DNA from: Paroedura picta
Lineage: Eukaryota > Chordata > Lepidosauria > Squamata > Gekkonidae
DNA length: 64,000 nucleotides
Assembly (NCBI RefSeq): GCF_049243985.1
Contig: NC_135377.1
Span: 60,274,145 to 60,338,144 of the forward strand
Direction of reading: 5' to 3'
Positions 8,101 through 18,225 of this stretch are shown piece by piece. The first letter of the stretch is position 1. The number at the start of each line of letters is the position of its first letter. The position numbers and the translations under genes were made by a program. The notes under the pieces were generated by a model, which was not told the DNA's origin, did no database searches, and saw only the letters and a list, made by a program, of their open reading frames with translations.

Positions 8101-10650
8101 AAACCTAGTCCAAAGTCACTCAACGAGCATCTGTGACAGAGTGGAGATTCAGACCCAGTCTGACCCTGTGGCCACTACACCTTATTCTCTCATTGTTGTG
8201 CGGTATGGCTGTAGTGTTGTCCACTGAAGAAGCACATTTAATACAATTTTCTTCTTTAAACAGAGACTTCCTTTCCAAAAGATTCAGCACAATATAACCT
8301 CCCAGGATCATCAGCCGACTCCTGATAATTGTATCCTTAGCATGGTTGTCGGTCAGTTGAAGGTAAGAACTGACAATTGTATCTTTGGTCCATACGATGA
8401 GCACAAAGCTTTTCTGTCCTGGGAAAAACAAAATTACTCTTGGGGCACTTAAATGCTAGCAGGCATCAGCTTTTGTTCATCTTCCGTCTTCTGATCCAGC
8501 CACACACTGGGTCTATGCTTGCGCAGGCTGACTGCAGGCATTTTAGTTCTAGCTAGAAAGAAACCTCCAAAATGGGGCGCCCTGTCCCTTTAGAGCTGGT
8601 GCATTTGTGATTTTTCCGACCATTGGTGTCATGTACTCTGAAGATAGACCACCCGTTCCCTTCAGTTCCTTTTTCGCCTCTGCAACATTAGGAAGTTTCT
8701 TGTGTTTGCTCCATTATTTAGACACTTTGGACTGCGTCTACTGTGTTTATTCCTGCGTGGGTGTTTATTTCTTCTTCGTTGGTAAATCTCCTTGTACGAG
8801 CTTCTTCTCCTACAGCTAAAGTTGGAGATTTTACTTTTGGCTTGTGGTCCCTTGTTATGGCATCCAAGACTCTTTAAAAAGTGTTCCAAAGGCGGGACCA
8901 CAATGCTGAACTTTGATGAGCACAGCGTCTGTCTTTTGTACTCGAGTGAAGCCCATGACACTGGCGCATGTGAAGTTGGCTGAAAATTCATGCCAAAGTC
9001 TGGCTCTGATAGAGCTTTGGGATAAGACCTTGTTGGCTGCTCTCTGGGATAAGACCTTGTTGGCCTCGGCCCCACCCAAACTGGCTTGGAGCTCAGCTTC
9101 TTCTGCCTTTAAGCTGGCATCCAGCTGACCCTCCACAGCAATACCATGTCCTCTTCCTACCTCAGCAGATGGACAGAACATTACCCCCAGATCTTCATGG
9201 GTTGGGGACAAAGTCCAGGGGACTTTATAGAGAACCAACCAGAGATGGTCCATCTTGCATCTCATTACCATGAACCAGATGAGTGTTTTCTGAGATCCCA
9301 ATGCAGTTGCAAGTCAGCTTTGGAACCATAGCCTGACAATACCATAGGGACTCATGGTATCCATGAGTGATGATTTCAGGTTATACATAGGGAACAAATG
9401 CCGAGGATGGTGAAGGCATTAGATATTGATATGGCTACATCGGACAAAGGACCAAAATATACAATCTTTAGACTTTTGTATTCTGGTATGCTGGAAATTG
9501 TTACCTTCCCAGTGCTAGAGGAAATGTTAGAGCTTACAGTTCCATTATGGGCGAAACTACCATCAGTGCAATCTACACCGAGAAAGATTGAGAATCTGTT
9601 CAGACTGCAACAAGATTCGTACAATCCCTCCATGTTATTGCAGCACCCCATCCATCACACCCTGCTGGTTGTCATCGCTTTGACACTATAGGACAGAAGT
9701 TTTATTCATCATCCGCTTTAAACTTCTGCATCACTAACAACCAAACCATCATGGGGCGCTACCAATTATGCCTCAGGTAGAACCATTGTCAGTATCTGGA
9801 TAAGTTGCCTGGCAAACAGAAATCCCTTGCTAAGCTGGTTCAGCCTGAAGCCATCATACTTTCTAAACGTGAAATTAATGCTGGCTGGCATTCTTCTGGC
9901 AGCGAGATCCATGGCCTCTGGGGTTGTATTGAGAAGGCCGAGGGGCACAGTTTTGCCTATATAAACACGGAGCAGAGTAGAAGACCTACTGTTCGAAGAT
10001 TCTGCTCTCTCCTCCCATTTGATGAGTTTCTAACCAATATTAAGGACTGGCAGACTGCAAGGTCTCTGAACATCTTCTCTTCCGGGGCAGCTACCCAGTG
10101 GTGCTTCTCACAATGCCGACATCTCCTTCTGTCAGGGCCAACAACCGTTCCAACATCCTTTTCAGCAGCAATCCTATTTGTATGCTCAGTGACCATTTCA
10201 GTCACCACCTACTCCAAATTGAAAGGGGAAGCTGCACCCAAGGTTTCAACAACAGAATCCCCAGAGGGATCACAACATCTGTCATCATGCTTAATATCAG
10301 GCTTTGAAACCAAATGGTTAACTCTGCAGCCTACTAGTAAAAAAAAAAAAAATCTCAGTGGCCAAATTTCCAGCTGATCAATAGCTTCCACAAGAGGCCG
10401 AGTGATATATTGTTATTTGGTCAGCTGACTTTGTCCATCTGGACAGTCGTGTTGAAACTCGCCACGAGCTGGCATGCCATTTATTATAAATATATAATAA
10501 ATAACTAATAATACTTTTTCCCTCCTTTCACTGTAGGTGGATGATGATCCAGTGATGGGATTCCACCAGCTGTTTATTCTCAAGAACATTAATGACAAGT
10601 GGATTTGTTCCAATGACATATTTAGGCTTGCTCTTTACAACTTTCCTTAA
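5029..10650 (+). CDS. NUTF2-like: NTF2-family nuclear transport factor, NUTF2 paralogue (4 coding exons)
   Basis: Coding exons 5029-5127, 6919-6990, 8264-8362 and 10537-10650 join in phase 0 with AG/GT borders and give 127 residues, exactly the length of human NTF2. NTF2 is a small homodimeric cone-fold protein that carries RanGDP into the nucleus by binding FG nucleoporins. The residues known to contact Ran and FG repeats are kept: Trp7, Trp41, Glu42, His66, Asp92 and Asp94. Compared with the human protein as I remember it, roughly 31 of 127 residues differ, scattered along the chain. That is much for a protein nearly invariant among amniotes, and the canonical NUTF2 has other neighbours. 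I therefore infer an intact paralogue, not NUTF2 itself. The introns show it is no retrocopy. Start ATG lies 9 bases into the second exon, whose acceptor is at 5018-5019. Confidence 0.9.
5460..5545 (-). repeat. fragment of AGGGTTRCCA-family repeat
   Basis: The phrases 'cccaggctccatccc' and 'cttggcaacccttatcc' match the family seen at 2143-3106, in reverse orientation and broken up. Confidence 0.35.
5546..6918. other. intron 1 of the NTF2-like gene, old repeat debris
   Basis: Non-coding. Contains a (TTTA)n-flanked old LINE/SINE remnant near 6055-6170 and the phrase 'acaacaaccctttgaggtag' near 6660 that occurs in reversed squamate SINEs. No exon signal other than the one at 6919 was found. Confidence 0.45.
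6919..6990 (+). CDS. NUTF2-like: NTF2-like gene, second coding exon
   Basis: Acceptor TTTCAAAG ends at 6918; 24 codons from [16 protein letters not shown] to EKLM; donor GTATTT at 6991. Trp41 and Glu42 of the Ran/FG-binding surface lie here. The exon is short and is easily missed without knowing the family. Confidence 0.9.
6998..7336. mobile_element. hAT-type non-autonomous DNA transposon (CAGSNTTTCTCAAC family), copy 1
   Basis: Inverted ends near 'gctctcaacttttttacc' and 'cctggttgagaaaccctg'. The interior phrases 'attgagaaacccctgaaac' and 'cttcgagaaaccccagaag' recur at 24930-25261 and 63616. It begins about 8 bases after the donor of the NTF2-like exon 2. No convincing target duplication was found. 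Confidence 0.7.
7400..7531. mobile_element. palindromic hAT-type MITE, copy 2
   Basis: Same 65-bp palindromic arms as the copy at 4198 ('cagaggtagtcaaactgtgg' and its complement 'ttgactacccct'). The flanking TA-rich sequence blurs the target duplication. Confidence 0.85.
7890..8175 (-). mobile_element. old SINE/LINE remnant
   Basis: Contains 'agtgacccaaagcagctta', 'accctgttaggcaggttag' and 'agtggagattcagacccag', phrases of reversed, tRNA-type squamate SINEs, here heavily diverged. It ends about 90 bp before NTF2-like exon 3. Confidence 0.45.
8264..8362 (+). CDS. NUTF2-like: NTF2-like gene, third coding exon
   Basis: Acceptor TTTAAACAG ends at 8263; 33 codons, [20 protein letters not shown] onward to VVGQLK; donor GTAAGA. 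It matches the conserved LPFQKIQH and QDHQPTPD core of NTF2. Confidence 0.93.
8460..10390 (+). mobile_element. fossil DIRS-like (tyrosine-recombinase) retrotransposon, gag-side remains
   Basis: Plus-strand translations between about 8790 and 10250 hold the pattern of DIRS-type capsid regions: a Cys/His-rich patch near 8900-8990 resembling '[20 protein letters not shown]', a block ending '[16 protein letters not shown]' near 9580, and a '[13 protein letters not shown]' block near 9860. It is an old, heavily broken copy with many interruptions. The pol side and terminal repeats were not recognised. It lies in intron 3 of the NTF2-like gene. Confidence 0.55.
10537..10650 (+). CDS. NUTF2-like: NTF2-like gene, last coding exon
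   Basis: Acceptor CACTGTAG ends at 10536; [20 protein letters not shown] onward, ending LALYNFP and TAA at 10648-10650. Asp92 and Asp94, needed for RanGDP binding in NTF2, are present. Confidence 0.93.
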   Translation: MDDDPVMGFHQLFILKNINDKWICSNDIFRLALYNFP

Positions 10651-10949
10651 AATACGTTCTCAAATGTGCCTTTACTAGTCATACATTTCTGATTAAACAA
10701 CAGTTTAAAAGTTCTTTCAGCATCACTTTCTTTGGCTACATTATGAAAATAATGTCTATATTCTGTTGGAAACACAAGGTGATGTCACTGGAGTAGTCCC
10801 CCCCCCCCCAGCATAGAAACCCATTTTTCTCTCCTGTGTGTTTGTGGCTCCAGCATATACAGTTTGGGGGTGATGCATTGCATTAAACTCCCTGAAACTT
10901 GAAAAAAAATCATGATTTTATATCCTTATCCATGGTTCTTCTATAAATT

Positions 10950-11500
10950 TGTGAAACAGCCTGGCGGGTGGAACGTGTCCGGCTGTCCAAATTGGAATTG
11001 GGCCAATCAGGGTGCAGCCAGCAACAATGGCTGCACCCTGATTGGCCCTGCCCCTACAGCTCCCTCCCTGGACACTAGCCACGTTCTTCTCAGCTGTGCC
11101 AGAGACAGACACACAGAGCTCTGCCAGACCGAACACGAGCCCTCAATCACTCCTGCTGTGAGGGAGGCAGAGAGAGACACAGAGGGAGCTGCCCCAAGCT
11201 GCTGATCAGCCCTGCTTCCCTCCTAAGAATGAGCACTATTACCTGCTATGGCTCCTACTGCCATGGAGAGAGAGACACACAGAGAGAGCCCCCCCTGGTG
11301 CGATGGAGGGAGGGAGAGACAGACAGAGAGCTGCTCCAAACTGCACACCAGCCCTGCTTCCCTCCTACAAAGCAGCACTGATTACCTGCTATGCCTCCTG
11401 CTGTGCAGCACACCAAGAGACACAGAGAGATCTGCACCTCCTGGTGTCCCCTGCGGCCCAGTGCCCATTGCATTCTTGGTTGCATTAGGCTTTCTTGCTA
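10950..11500. repeat. palindrome plus about 142-bp tandem units, unclassified
   Basis: A perfect 21-bp inverted repeat (11000-11020 and 11028-11048, 7-base loop) is followed by roughly 142-bp direct units. The phrase 'agccctgcttccctcct' starts at 11208 and again at 11350, each followed by 'ttacctgctatg' and 'gagacacagagag'-like purine stretches. I do not recognise the family. Confidence 0.6.
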
Positions 11501-12167
11501 GTATAATCATAAAACTGTGTACTAGACAACAAAATAATTTCCATGAAGTCCTATTGGTACATTTGAAGGAATATTGCTATTTGCAACCACTCTGTTTTGT
11601 GTATTTATACCCTGATACGGTGAAGGTAATTTAGGCTGAATATGTTGTGTCTGTTTTGCACACTGCATATATCCAAGCGTCTTCATGGTGAGAGCTGTTA
11701 ATTGTCACGGCAGGCGAACTGCCGCCAATCCAGGTGCATAACATAAAAGTCCTTGGTATCAGGACATGCAAACAAAACATTCAGTAGGTGAAACATATTC
11801 AAAAATTATCTAATGATGACTTCGCTGTATCACAATAAAGTATCAAGCTATGCCTTATTTGTGTATTGCAGACTATATTGTACTTCACCTTACTTTGCAC
11901 ATCACAAATTGGAGGCAGCATGAAAGCTCTATATTGAGATGTAAATTGGTTAATAAGACTTCTGTCTCAGCTTGAGTAGCATTATGTGCCATCTACACGG
12001 ATAAGAATAGTGAGAGTGCAGCTAATACTTCCAGAGTCTACATGATATGTATGAGTGCTCTACTAAAACAGTAACAGCCAAGGAAGCTATGTACAATAGG
12101 CCATGTGCATTCTGTCCCAGCCAGGACCTTTCCACAGTCCGTGTGTAAAAAAGTGCCCCTGAGGACA
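11501..12167. other. intergenic, nothing recognised
   Basis: AT-rich unique-looking sequence without gene or repeat signals that I can name. Confidence 0.4.
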
Positions 12168-12177
12168 TCCCAAGCAA

Positions 12178-12460
12178 GGTAAAGGTATCCCCTGTGCAAG
12201 CACCGGGTCATGTCTGACCCTTGGGGTGACGCCCTCTAGCGTTTTCATGGCAAACTCAGTACGGGGTGGTTTGCCAGTGCCTTCCCCAGTCATTACCGTT
12301 TACCCCCCAGCAAGCTGGGTACTCATTTTACCGACCTCGGAAGGATGGAAGGCTGAGTCAACCTTGAGCCGGCTGCTGGGATTGAACTCCCAGCCTCATG
12401 GGCAAAGCTTTCAGACAGCTGCCTTACCACTCTGCGCCACAAGAGCCTCACAAGAGGCTC
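12178..12460 (-). mobile_element. full-length tRNA-derived SINE (family A), copy 1
   Basis: On the minus strand: a tRNA-like head with A-box-like 'tggtaaggcag' and B-box-like 'gggagttcaatccca', a body, and a 3' tail 'tcagacatgacccggtgctt' ending in (CCTTTA)n. Flanked by the target duplication TCCCAAGCAA (12168-12177, 12461-12470). Very similar to copies at 40511 and 44439, hence fairly young. Confidence 0.9.
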
Positions 12461-12470
12461 TCCCAAGCAA

Positions 12471-13134
12471 ACTCAACAACAAAACATTAACATTACGCCC
12501 ATGTTTACAATTTGGGCTCTCAGATTTGTGAGGCATCCAATCATGGTAAAGCTATGTTTGAAGATGAGAAGGGGCTCTTCCGGTGAGCAAGGATTAGATT
12601 TCTTAATTTAGAAACACCTCTCTTGTTCTTTTCATGGAAATATGTTTTATTTCCTCTATTACCAGTCTTGTTTCACGAATACAAAGAAAGCTAGATTGAT
12701 TAAATGTGTTTGCCAGTTCGCTAAATTCAAGCAACACAAGGGGGTGGTGGTAGTGATAAAAATATTAAATCTCTCCAGAGAGAAAAATTAGGAATGTCAG
12801 GGCAGCCTGCAACTTTATGCAGAAGTGTTAGTGCCGTAGCCCTGCTTTTAATTTTGGGCCGCAGATACTATTGATACCTCTCTTAGGTTGCAATTTGCCT
12901 CTCAAGTGATTTAGGTGACTTTTTATTCCGTCAGATTCTGTTCTCTGCCCATCTGTAATGGGAGGCTGGAGCAGAGCATGTAATCATTCCTGACTCCCGG
13001 CTGTTGGAATGTTTTGTACTCTTAAGCCAGACAGTGGAATTAACTTGTGAATATTTGCCCACAAATTCTTACAGAAGCAGTGCTACAAACGTCTTGGCTT
13101 TTATAAGCAGAAGAAGTAAAAAGGGATTAGTGAC
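12471..13134. other. intergenic, nothing recognised
   Basis: No gene or clear repeat. Confidence 0.4.
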
Positions 13135-13307
13135 TAGGGATGGGCACAAACCTAAAAAGGGTGGTCTTGGGTTTGGGGCAGCCTACAAATTGGACCCTAA
13201 ACCAAATGGACCCAAACGGGTCCCATGTTGGAAGAAGGAGGCAAAGGTAGACCTGGAAAGGCCCATTCTGGCCCGTGGGTCATATAACCCATTCATGCCC
13301 ATCCCTC
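13135..13307. mobile_element. hAT-type MITE (TAGGGATGGGCACAAAC family), copy 1
   Basis: Ends TAGGGATGGGCACAAAC and ATTCATGCCCATCCCT are inverted repeats; a second member is at 58220. The flanks TTAGTGAC and TTAGGAAG agree at 6 of 8 positions, consistent with an aged 8-bp duplication. Confidence 0.7.
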
Positions 13308-14007
13308 TTAGGAAGTTGGGGACTTCCCACTGAAAAGGAACCATTTCCCAAATACCTCATAACCATCGGAATGGCGTTTCTCCATTTCCATAGCAACCTG
13401 TGAAAGCCAGTTCCTGTTGTGAATCCAAATGTCCTTCGTGATGCAATTCCTCCCCACAAAACTGCACTGTCCTTGGTCTTGTCTTGTGCTGTATGGCATT
13501 AACTCTTAACTGCAGTCAGAGATGGAGGAAGAGCCACTCTCTGTGTTTCCATTGCATGTATCCCCCTCAGTTTCCTCCCTTAGTTCTCATTTTATCACCA
13601 GAGTTGTCAGTGTTTAAACTAGCTGTTTAAATATCACTTTGATCTGCAGCAAGTGATGTTCATTTCATCCCATGTGATGAAAAGCTTCAGCTGCCCATTT
13701 CTGCAAATCAAACCTCTATGTAAAGGAATAGGATATCCCCCCCCCCACATACCCCCCCCCCCGGCCTGTTGGAAGCACTAATTGCCCCTTGCTAGTGCTG
13801 TGTTGTGTCTGGTAGTGACACAGGCACTCTTCCCCAGGCTGTTGTGTGGATGATGTAATGTATGAGGGCAGCAATCTGTTGAGATCCGACTGAATTTCTC
13901 CGTATCAGAACTGTTGACAGTTTAAACATACAAAGAGGGGCAGACCGCCAAGCTGCTTAAAATAATAAAATTGTTTCATTAAGGAGAGAAACAAACTTTG
14001 AATAGAA

Positions 14008-14010
<3 letters not shown>

Positions 14011-14039
<29 letters not shown>
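14011..14039 (+). repeat. (GA)n microsatellite
   Basis: About 14 uninterrupted GA units. Confidence 0.95.
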
Positions 14040-14040
<1 letters not shown>

Positions 14041-15120
14041 GGAGTAATCCTAACTTGCTAACTGTTCTTCTGTATTCATTCCATTGTGGAGTCAAGCGTG
14101 TGCTCAAAGGAGCAGGAAGCCCCCTATTGAGCCAACCAAGACACTGGAGGAGATTAGTTGAAGAACACCAGGAAATTCCTGTTCTAACTATGCTAAATAC
14201 ACATCTTCAAGGCTCCCTGCAGGATATTCTTCATACACCTTTGAATCATGCACACTACAGATCTTGCCAATTTTAACGAGAACATCAACATTCACTCCAC
14301 ACCTCATTGAAGCTCAGGACATGCTTCTCCATATGCAGGACAACTTCCTCTTCCATTTGATCTTTGCCACCTGTTTCTAATTGCTGCATTTAACACTAAT
14401 AGTGCCGTGAGCGGCACTTCTCTCCCCCCTGCCATGGCCAAATGCTGGTGCATAGCTTCTTCATGGAATGCTGATTGTTTAACTATTCTTTCAACCAAGC
14501 CCAACGAATACAGCATTGATTCACTGACATGGGTTGGCAAATTGGCACTGAATCCATGGGGGTTAGGAGCCAGTTACGTTACACAAAGGGGCCGCTGGCC
14601 GCTAACTGTCATTTTAAAGGTCTGGAACCCTTAATGCTGGAAGAGTTCCAGTTCTATCAGTGGCAGGTAGAAAGGAACCGGATACCAAGGAGAGTAATGA
14701 CATTGTCCATGTAATTTGGAGAGAAACAACCTTTCTCTTTCTATGCTGTTTTTAAAATTTGATAACGACTTCTTCCTGCTATTGTTCTGCTGAATTGGAA
14801 CGGCTAGATGACTGAAGTTTTGTCTCTCATTTTAACTGGGAACCTTATAATAGAGGCTTCAGCTGCTGTTGTGAGATGGAAACAAAACTGCAAAGAAGGA
14901 AATAGAAGAAAGTAAAACTGTTGATGGAAGACAAGTGCACGTGTATTAAAGAAAAGGAGGCATCAAAGGAGATTAATTCACAGTCCAGAGTTAAAGTCTG
15001 AAGATTTCTAAACTGTGTTGTGTATACAAATGCTTCACTTACTGCATAAAACCAAGATGCTCACAATGGTGTCTTAGACTTTCAGCGATGCTGTGGTTAC
15101 ACTGGGAACTAATGACTTGC
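14040..15120. other. intergenic, unclassified repeat debris
   Basis: The phrase 'gctaaatacacatcttc' with 'gcaggatattcttcatac' near 14191-14260 is shared with 4727-4800 and loosely with 18430-18480, so an old unnamed repeat is present. No gene is seen. Confidence 0.4.
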
Positions 15121-15137
15121 TCAAAGCTAAGTAATGA

Positions 15138-15378
15138 GAAGAAGAGCTTTATTTTTTTTAATACTCTGCTTTTCATTAGCTGAAGGATAATGGATACATG
15201 TGAGGTAGGTGGGGCTGAGAGACCTCTGACAGAGCTAGTCTGCGAGAACAGCCTGAAGGGAACTGTGACTAGCCCAAGGTCGCCCAGCAGGCTGCATGTG
15301 GAAGAGGGGTGAGGAATCAAACCCAGTTCTCCAGTTTAGAGTCTGCTGCTCTTAATCACTAAATTAAGCTGGCTCTCA
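15138..15378 (-). mobile_element. tRNA-derived SINE (family B)
   Basis: The minus strand reads from a head like 'gagccagcttaatttagtga' through 'gaactgggtttgattcctca' (B box) and 'tgggcgaccttgggctagtc' to the 'gaaaagcagagta' tail. Same family as 24376 and 42470. Confidence 0.85.
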
Positions 15379-16330
15379 AAAGATTGGAAGCTCCATTTTC
15401 TGCATTGACTCTGCTTTCTGTATACATTTCTGTATATTTTTTACCTGCAAATATGAAGAGGTCAATATGAAGAGTATCTATCTACCCTTTAACTCTATTT
15501 TAAAACTAGTTCTGTTTTAAGATCACATTGTCTAGGCCAAAAATACTATGGATTTGGACATTGGTAGGCTTATCCTAATTAGAAGGAACATCTCTCATTT
15601 CTAGACCTCAAAATTAGTCTGTAACAAACAAACTGGCAGCTAACTACAATGCAAAATCTTCATGAGATGGCTAAGTATGGCTTGCAAGTCATGATAAAAG
15701 AGGGTTTCTGTCGTTATAATACAAAAGGAAAGGAAATCTAGGGACACATGAAGCTGACATTAGCAAATACATGTACTTCTTTCAATTAAGAACTCTTTGA
15801 TTTTACCATTGGGACATCACAATCAAGAGTACTAATTTGTTGAAGAGGATATGATGTCTTACATCCCTGCTGATAAGGACATTAAATTGCTAAATCATTT
15901 TGAATATAGCGAATTCCATCAGCTCTGAGACATAAGAAGGGCCCTGATGGATCAGGTAGGTGGTCTATCTAGTCCAGCAACTTGTTTCACACAGTGGCCA
16001 AAGCAGTCATCCTGGTGGGCCACGACTTTAATTTTGCCCCCTTGCAGTGATTTGCAGCCTCTTGTTTGGAGGGTTCCATCACTCACCATGGACAGTAGCC
16101 ACTGATTTCCACATGATGCTTGTGGCCATCCTTACATCCTCTGGCGTGAATTCCATAATTACATGCCTCCTTGAGTAAGAAAGTACAGCCTTTTGTTCAT
16201 CTTGAACTGACTGCTCATAAACATCATTGAGTGCCCCTGAACTCTAGCATTATAGGAGAGCAACAGAGACAAGGAATCAATTGCAAAACATCCCCCAAAA
16301 GATGGTAAGTGTCTATTATCTGCATAATAT
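15379..16330. other. intergenic, nothing recognised
   Basis: AT-rich. Near 15940-16170, 'agggccctgatggatcagg' and 'gtccagcaacttgtttcaca' suggest an old CR1/SINE remnant; otherwise nothing nameable. Confidence 0.4.
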
Positions 16331-16349
16331 ACTGCTACACAATAGCGAT

Positions 16350-16520
16350 CTCTGGTTTTGGGGCAAAACTCTATGGTTTGAAGCAAATACTACCATAGAG
16401 TTTTGTCAGAAAGCCAGAGCATGCTTCCCCATGTCTCTGACAGGATGATGTCACTTCCAGGTGACTTCAGCCTGTCAGGGAGCTCCTAGAATGTGTCCCC
16501 ATCACCCCTGGAAGCCCAAT
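16350..16520 (+). repeat. unclassified interspersed repeat with 14-bp hairpin
   Basis: Contains a perfect inverted repeat of CAAAACTCTATGGT (16364-16377) and its complement (16392-16405). A related copy lies at 59730-59875, sharing 'tctggttttggggcaaaact', 'gacatcacttc'-type and 'gtgacttcagc'-type phrases. Confidence 0.55.
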
Positions 16521-16789
16521 TCAACTGGGCAACCCTATTCAAAGGTAAAAAGCAGAAATAAAGGCATTTTCTATGGTGGCCCTTCACCTTTGGAATGCCC
16601 TCTGAGCCTGGCTAAGTGCCTACTTTACTGTCTTTTATGTGCAAGGAAAATATATCTTTTTATTGGGGTTTTTAATTGAGGCTTATCAATTAATTAAATT
16701 AGTTATTTATTATTCCAGCTGTTTTATGGTCTTCTGGTCTGACATCTGTTTTATGGACAGTTTTATTCTCTTTTTATGTCCCTGGTGGT

Positions 16790-16880
16790 AGTCGAGGAAA
16801 GTGCTATCAAGTCACAGCTGACTTATGGAGACTCCATAAGGTTTTCAAGATGAGATGTTCAGAGGTGTTTAAATATCTCT
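16790..16880 (-). mobile_element. 3' tail of 5S-rRNA-derived SINE
   Basis: The minus strand reads 'cacctctgaacatctcatct', 'ataagtcagctgtgacttga' and 'tagcactttcc', the characteristic tail of the 5S-derived squamate SINE seen at 37806. Confidence 0.75.
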
Positions 16881-17394
16881 GGAGGATAAGTGTAATTTGG
16901 TTTTGCACGCAGTATCAAAGTTTTGCTATATTGTGATTTGTAAAACAAAATAACTTTTAAATCACATAGTAGATGGTGTGTACTAGCTAATGATGTTGTA
17001 GTTTTTATACTTACGTTGCATCGGGGTTTTTTCATTTGTTCTTACAATTATGATGTCGTTTTCATATATAAGATATTGTGCATGGCATTTACTTAGAAGA
17101 GAACTTCTGCTGGGTTTCTACTGCCTTTGCTTTTTTGGCTGTTTGGCTATTTTCCCTCCTCCATTGAAAACAATGGAGGATGAAGTACCTTCTTTCAAGG
17201 GCCAGGATTCATTAGCTGGTTGATGTTGGCCGAGCATAGTGCTCTTTGGGGGACATAAGGATCACAGGCAGAGGAGATCCCTTTCTTCTGATATATGTCT
17301 GAAAATGCAACTTTAGATCAGTAGGTTGACAAGTTGTTGGCAGAATCTAAATATGCATAGAAGCTGAGCACATACTAAGATAACAAACTAGATT

Positions 17395-18225
17395 CAAATG
17401 GGTAGCCGTGTTGGTCTGAAGTAGCACAATAAATTCAGAGTCCAGTAGCACCTTTAAGACTTACAAAGATTTATTCAAGGTGTGAGCTTTCGAGTGCAAG
17501 CACTCTTCCTCAGACTCCCTACATGACAGTGGGAAGGTTGAAGTGTTCCCCTACTGGACATCCCCTACATCCAGGACATTCAATAAGGGACCTGAAAGTA
17601 GCTGTTTTATTGCAAAGGAACTTCAAGAACAGTCTAGAAAGGGAGATTGCAGAAATGCAAGTTATTACAATACTCAAAACTATGACATACCCTGGACTCA
17701 ACAAGGACATAGGTTTTTTATCTCACTATTTATGCTAAACTTGTTCAACTTGTGTATCCATATTCCTCACAATTTATTTTATTTGTGATATGTGACTGTA
17801 AGGTAATGGTAATGGAATGGAATTTTGAGTTTAACTCCCTGGTCTTGGGATGAGATAATTGCCAGCAATTCCCTTACAGGAATGTTTCACAATTGTATGG
17901 TAACAGATGGGGCAAACAGCAAATGGTGAGGTGGGAACCTTTGATCACTGACATAGTTTTATTTCTCCTATGTTTCTGTGAACTACAACTGAATTTCCAG
18001 AGGATTGATTGGCTGTTTTATTTTATTTTATTTATAATTATCATATGGCTGTATTTGGATGTGTGACACAGTTTACTAATTTAACAGATTTAATTTTTGC
18101 TATATATTCCCGCTGTCATGCAGGGAGTTCTTAGTCTGAGGAAGAGTGCTTGCACTTGAAAGCTCATGCCTTGAATAAATCTTTGTTGCTCTTAAAGGTG
18201 CTAATGGACTCTGATTTTATTAAGA
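17395..18225 (+). mobile_element. Penelope-like element remnant with inverted terminal repeats
   Basis: A roughly 110-bp sequence ('gtagccgtgttggtctgaag' to 'gagtgcaagcactcttcctc') at 17402-17515 recurs inverted at 18136-18225 around about 620 bp of interior. The interior has a short open stretch resembling the end of a GIY-YIG-type endonuclease ('PGHSIRDLKVAVLLQ', 'LEREIAEMQVI'). Terminal repeats in inverted orientation fit Penelope-like elements. Internally deleted fossil; family call is an inference. Confidence 0.6.

Noticed and set aside
5029-10650. Calling this gene canonical NUTF2
   Set aside because: Neighbours are those of human 18q23, not of NUTF2, and divergence from the nearly invariant canonical protein is too high.
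12178-12460. A tRNA gene
   Set aside because: A and B boxes belong to the head of a 283-bp SINE with target duplications; no foldable intact tRNA.
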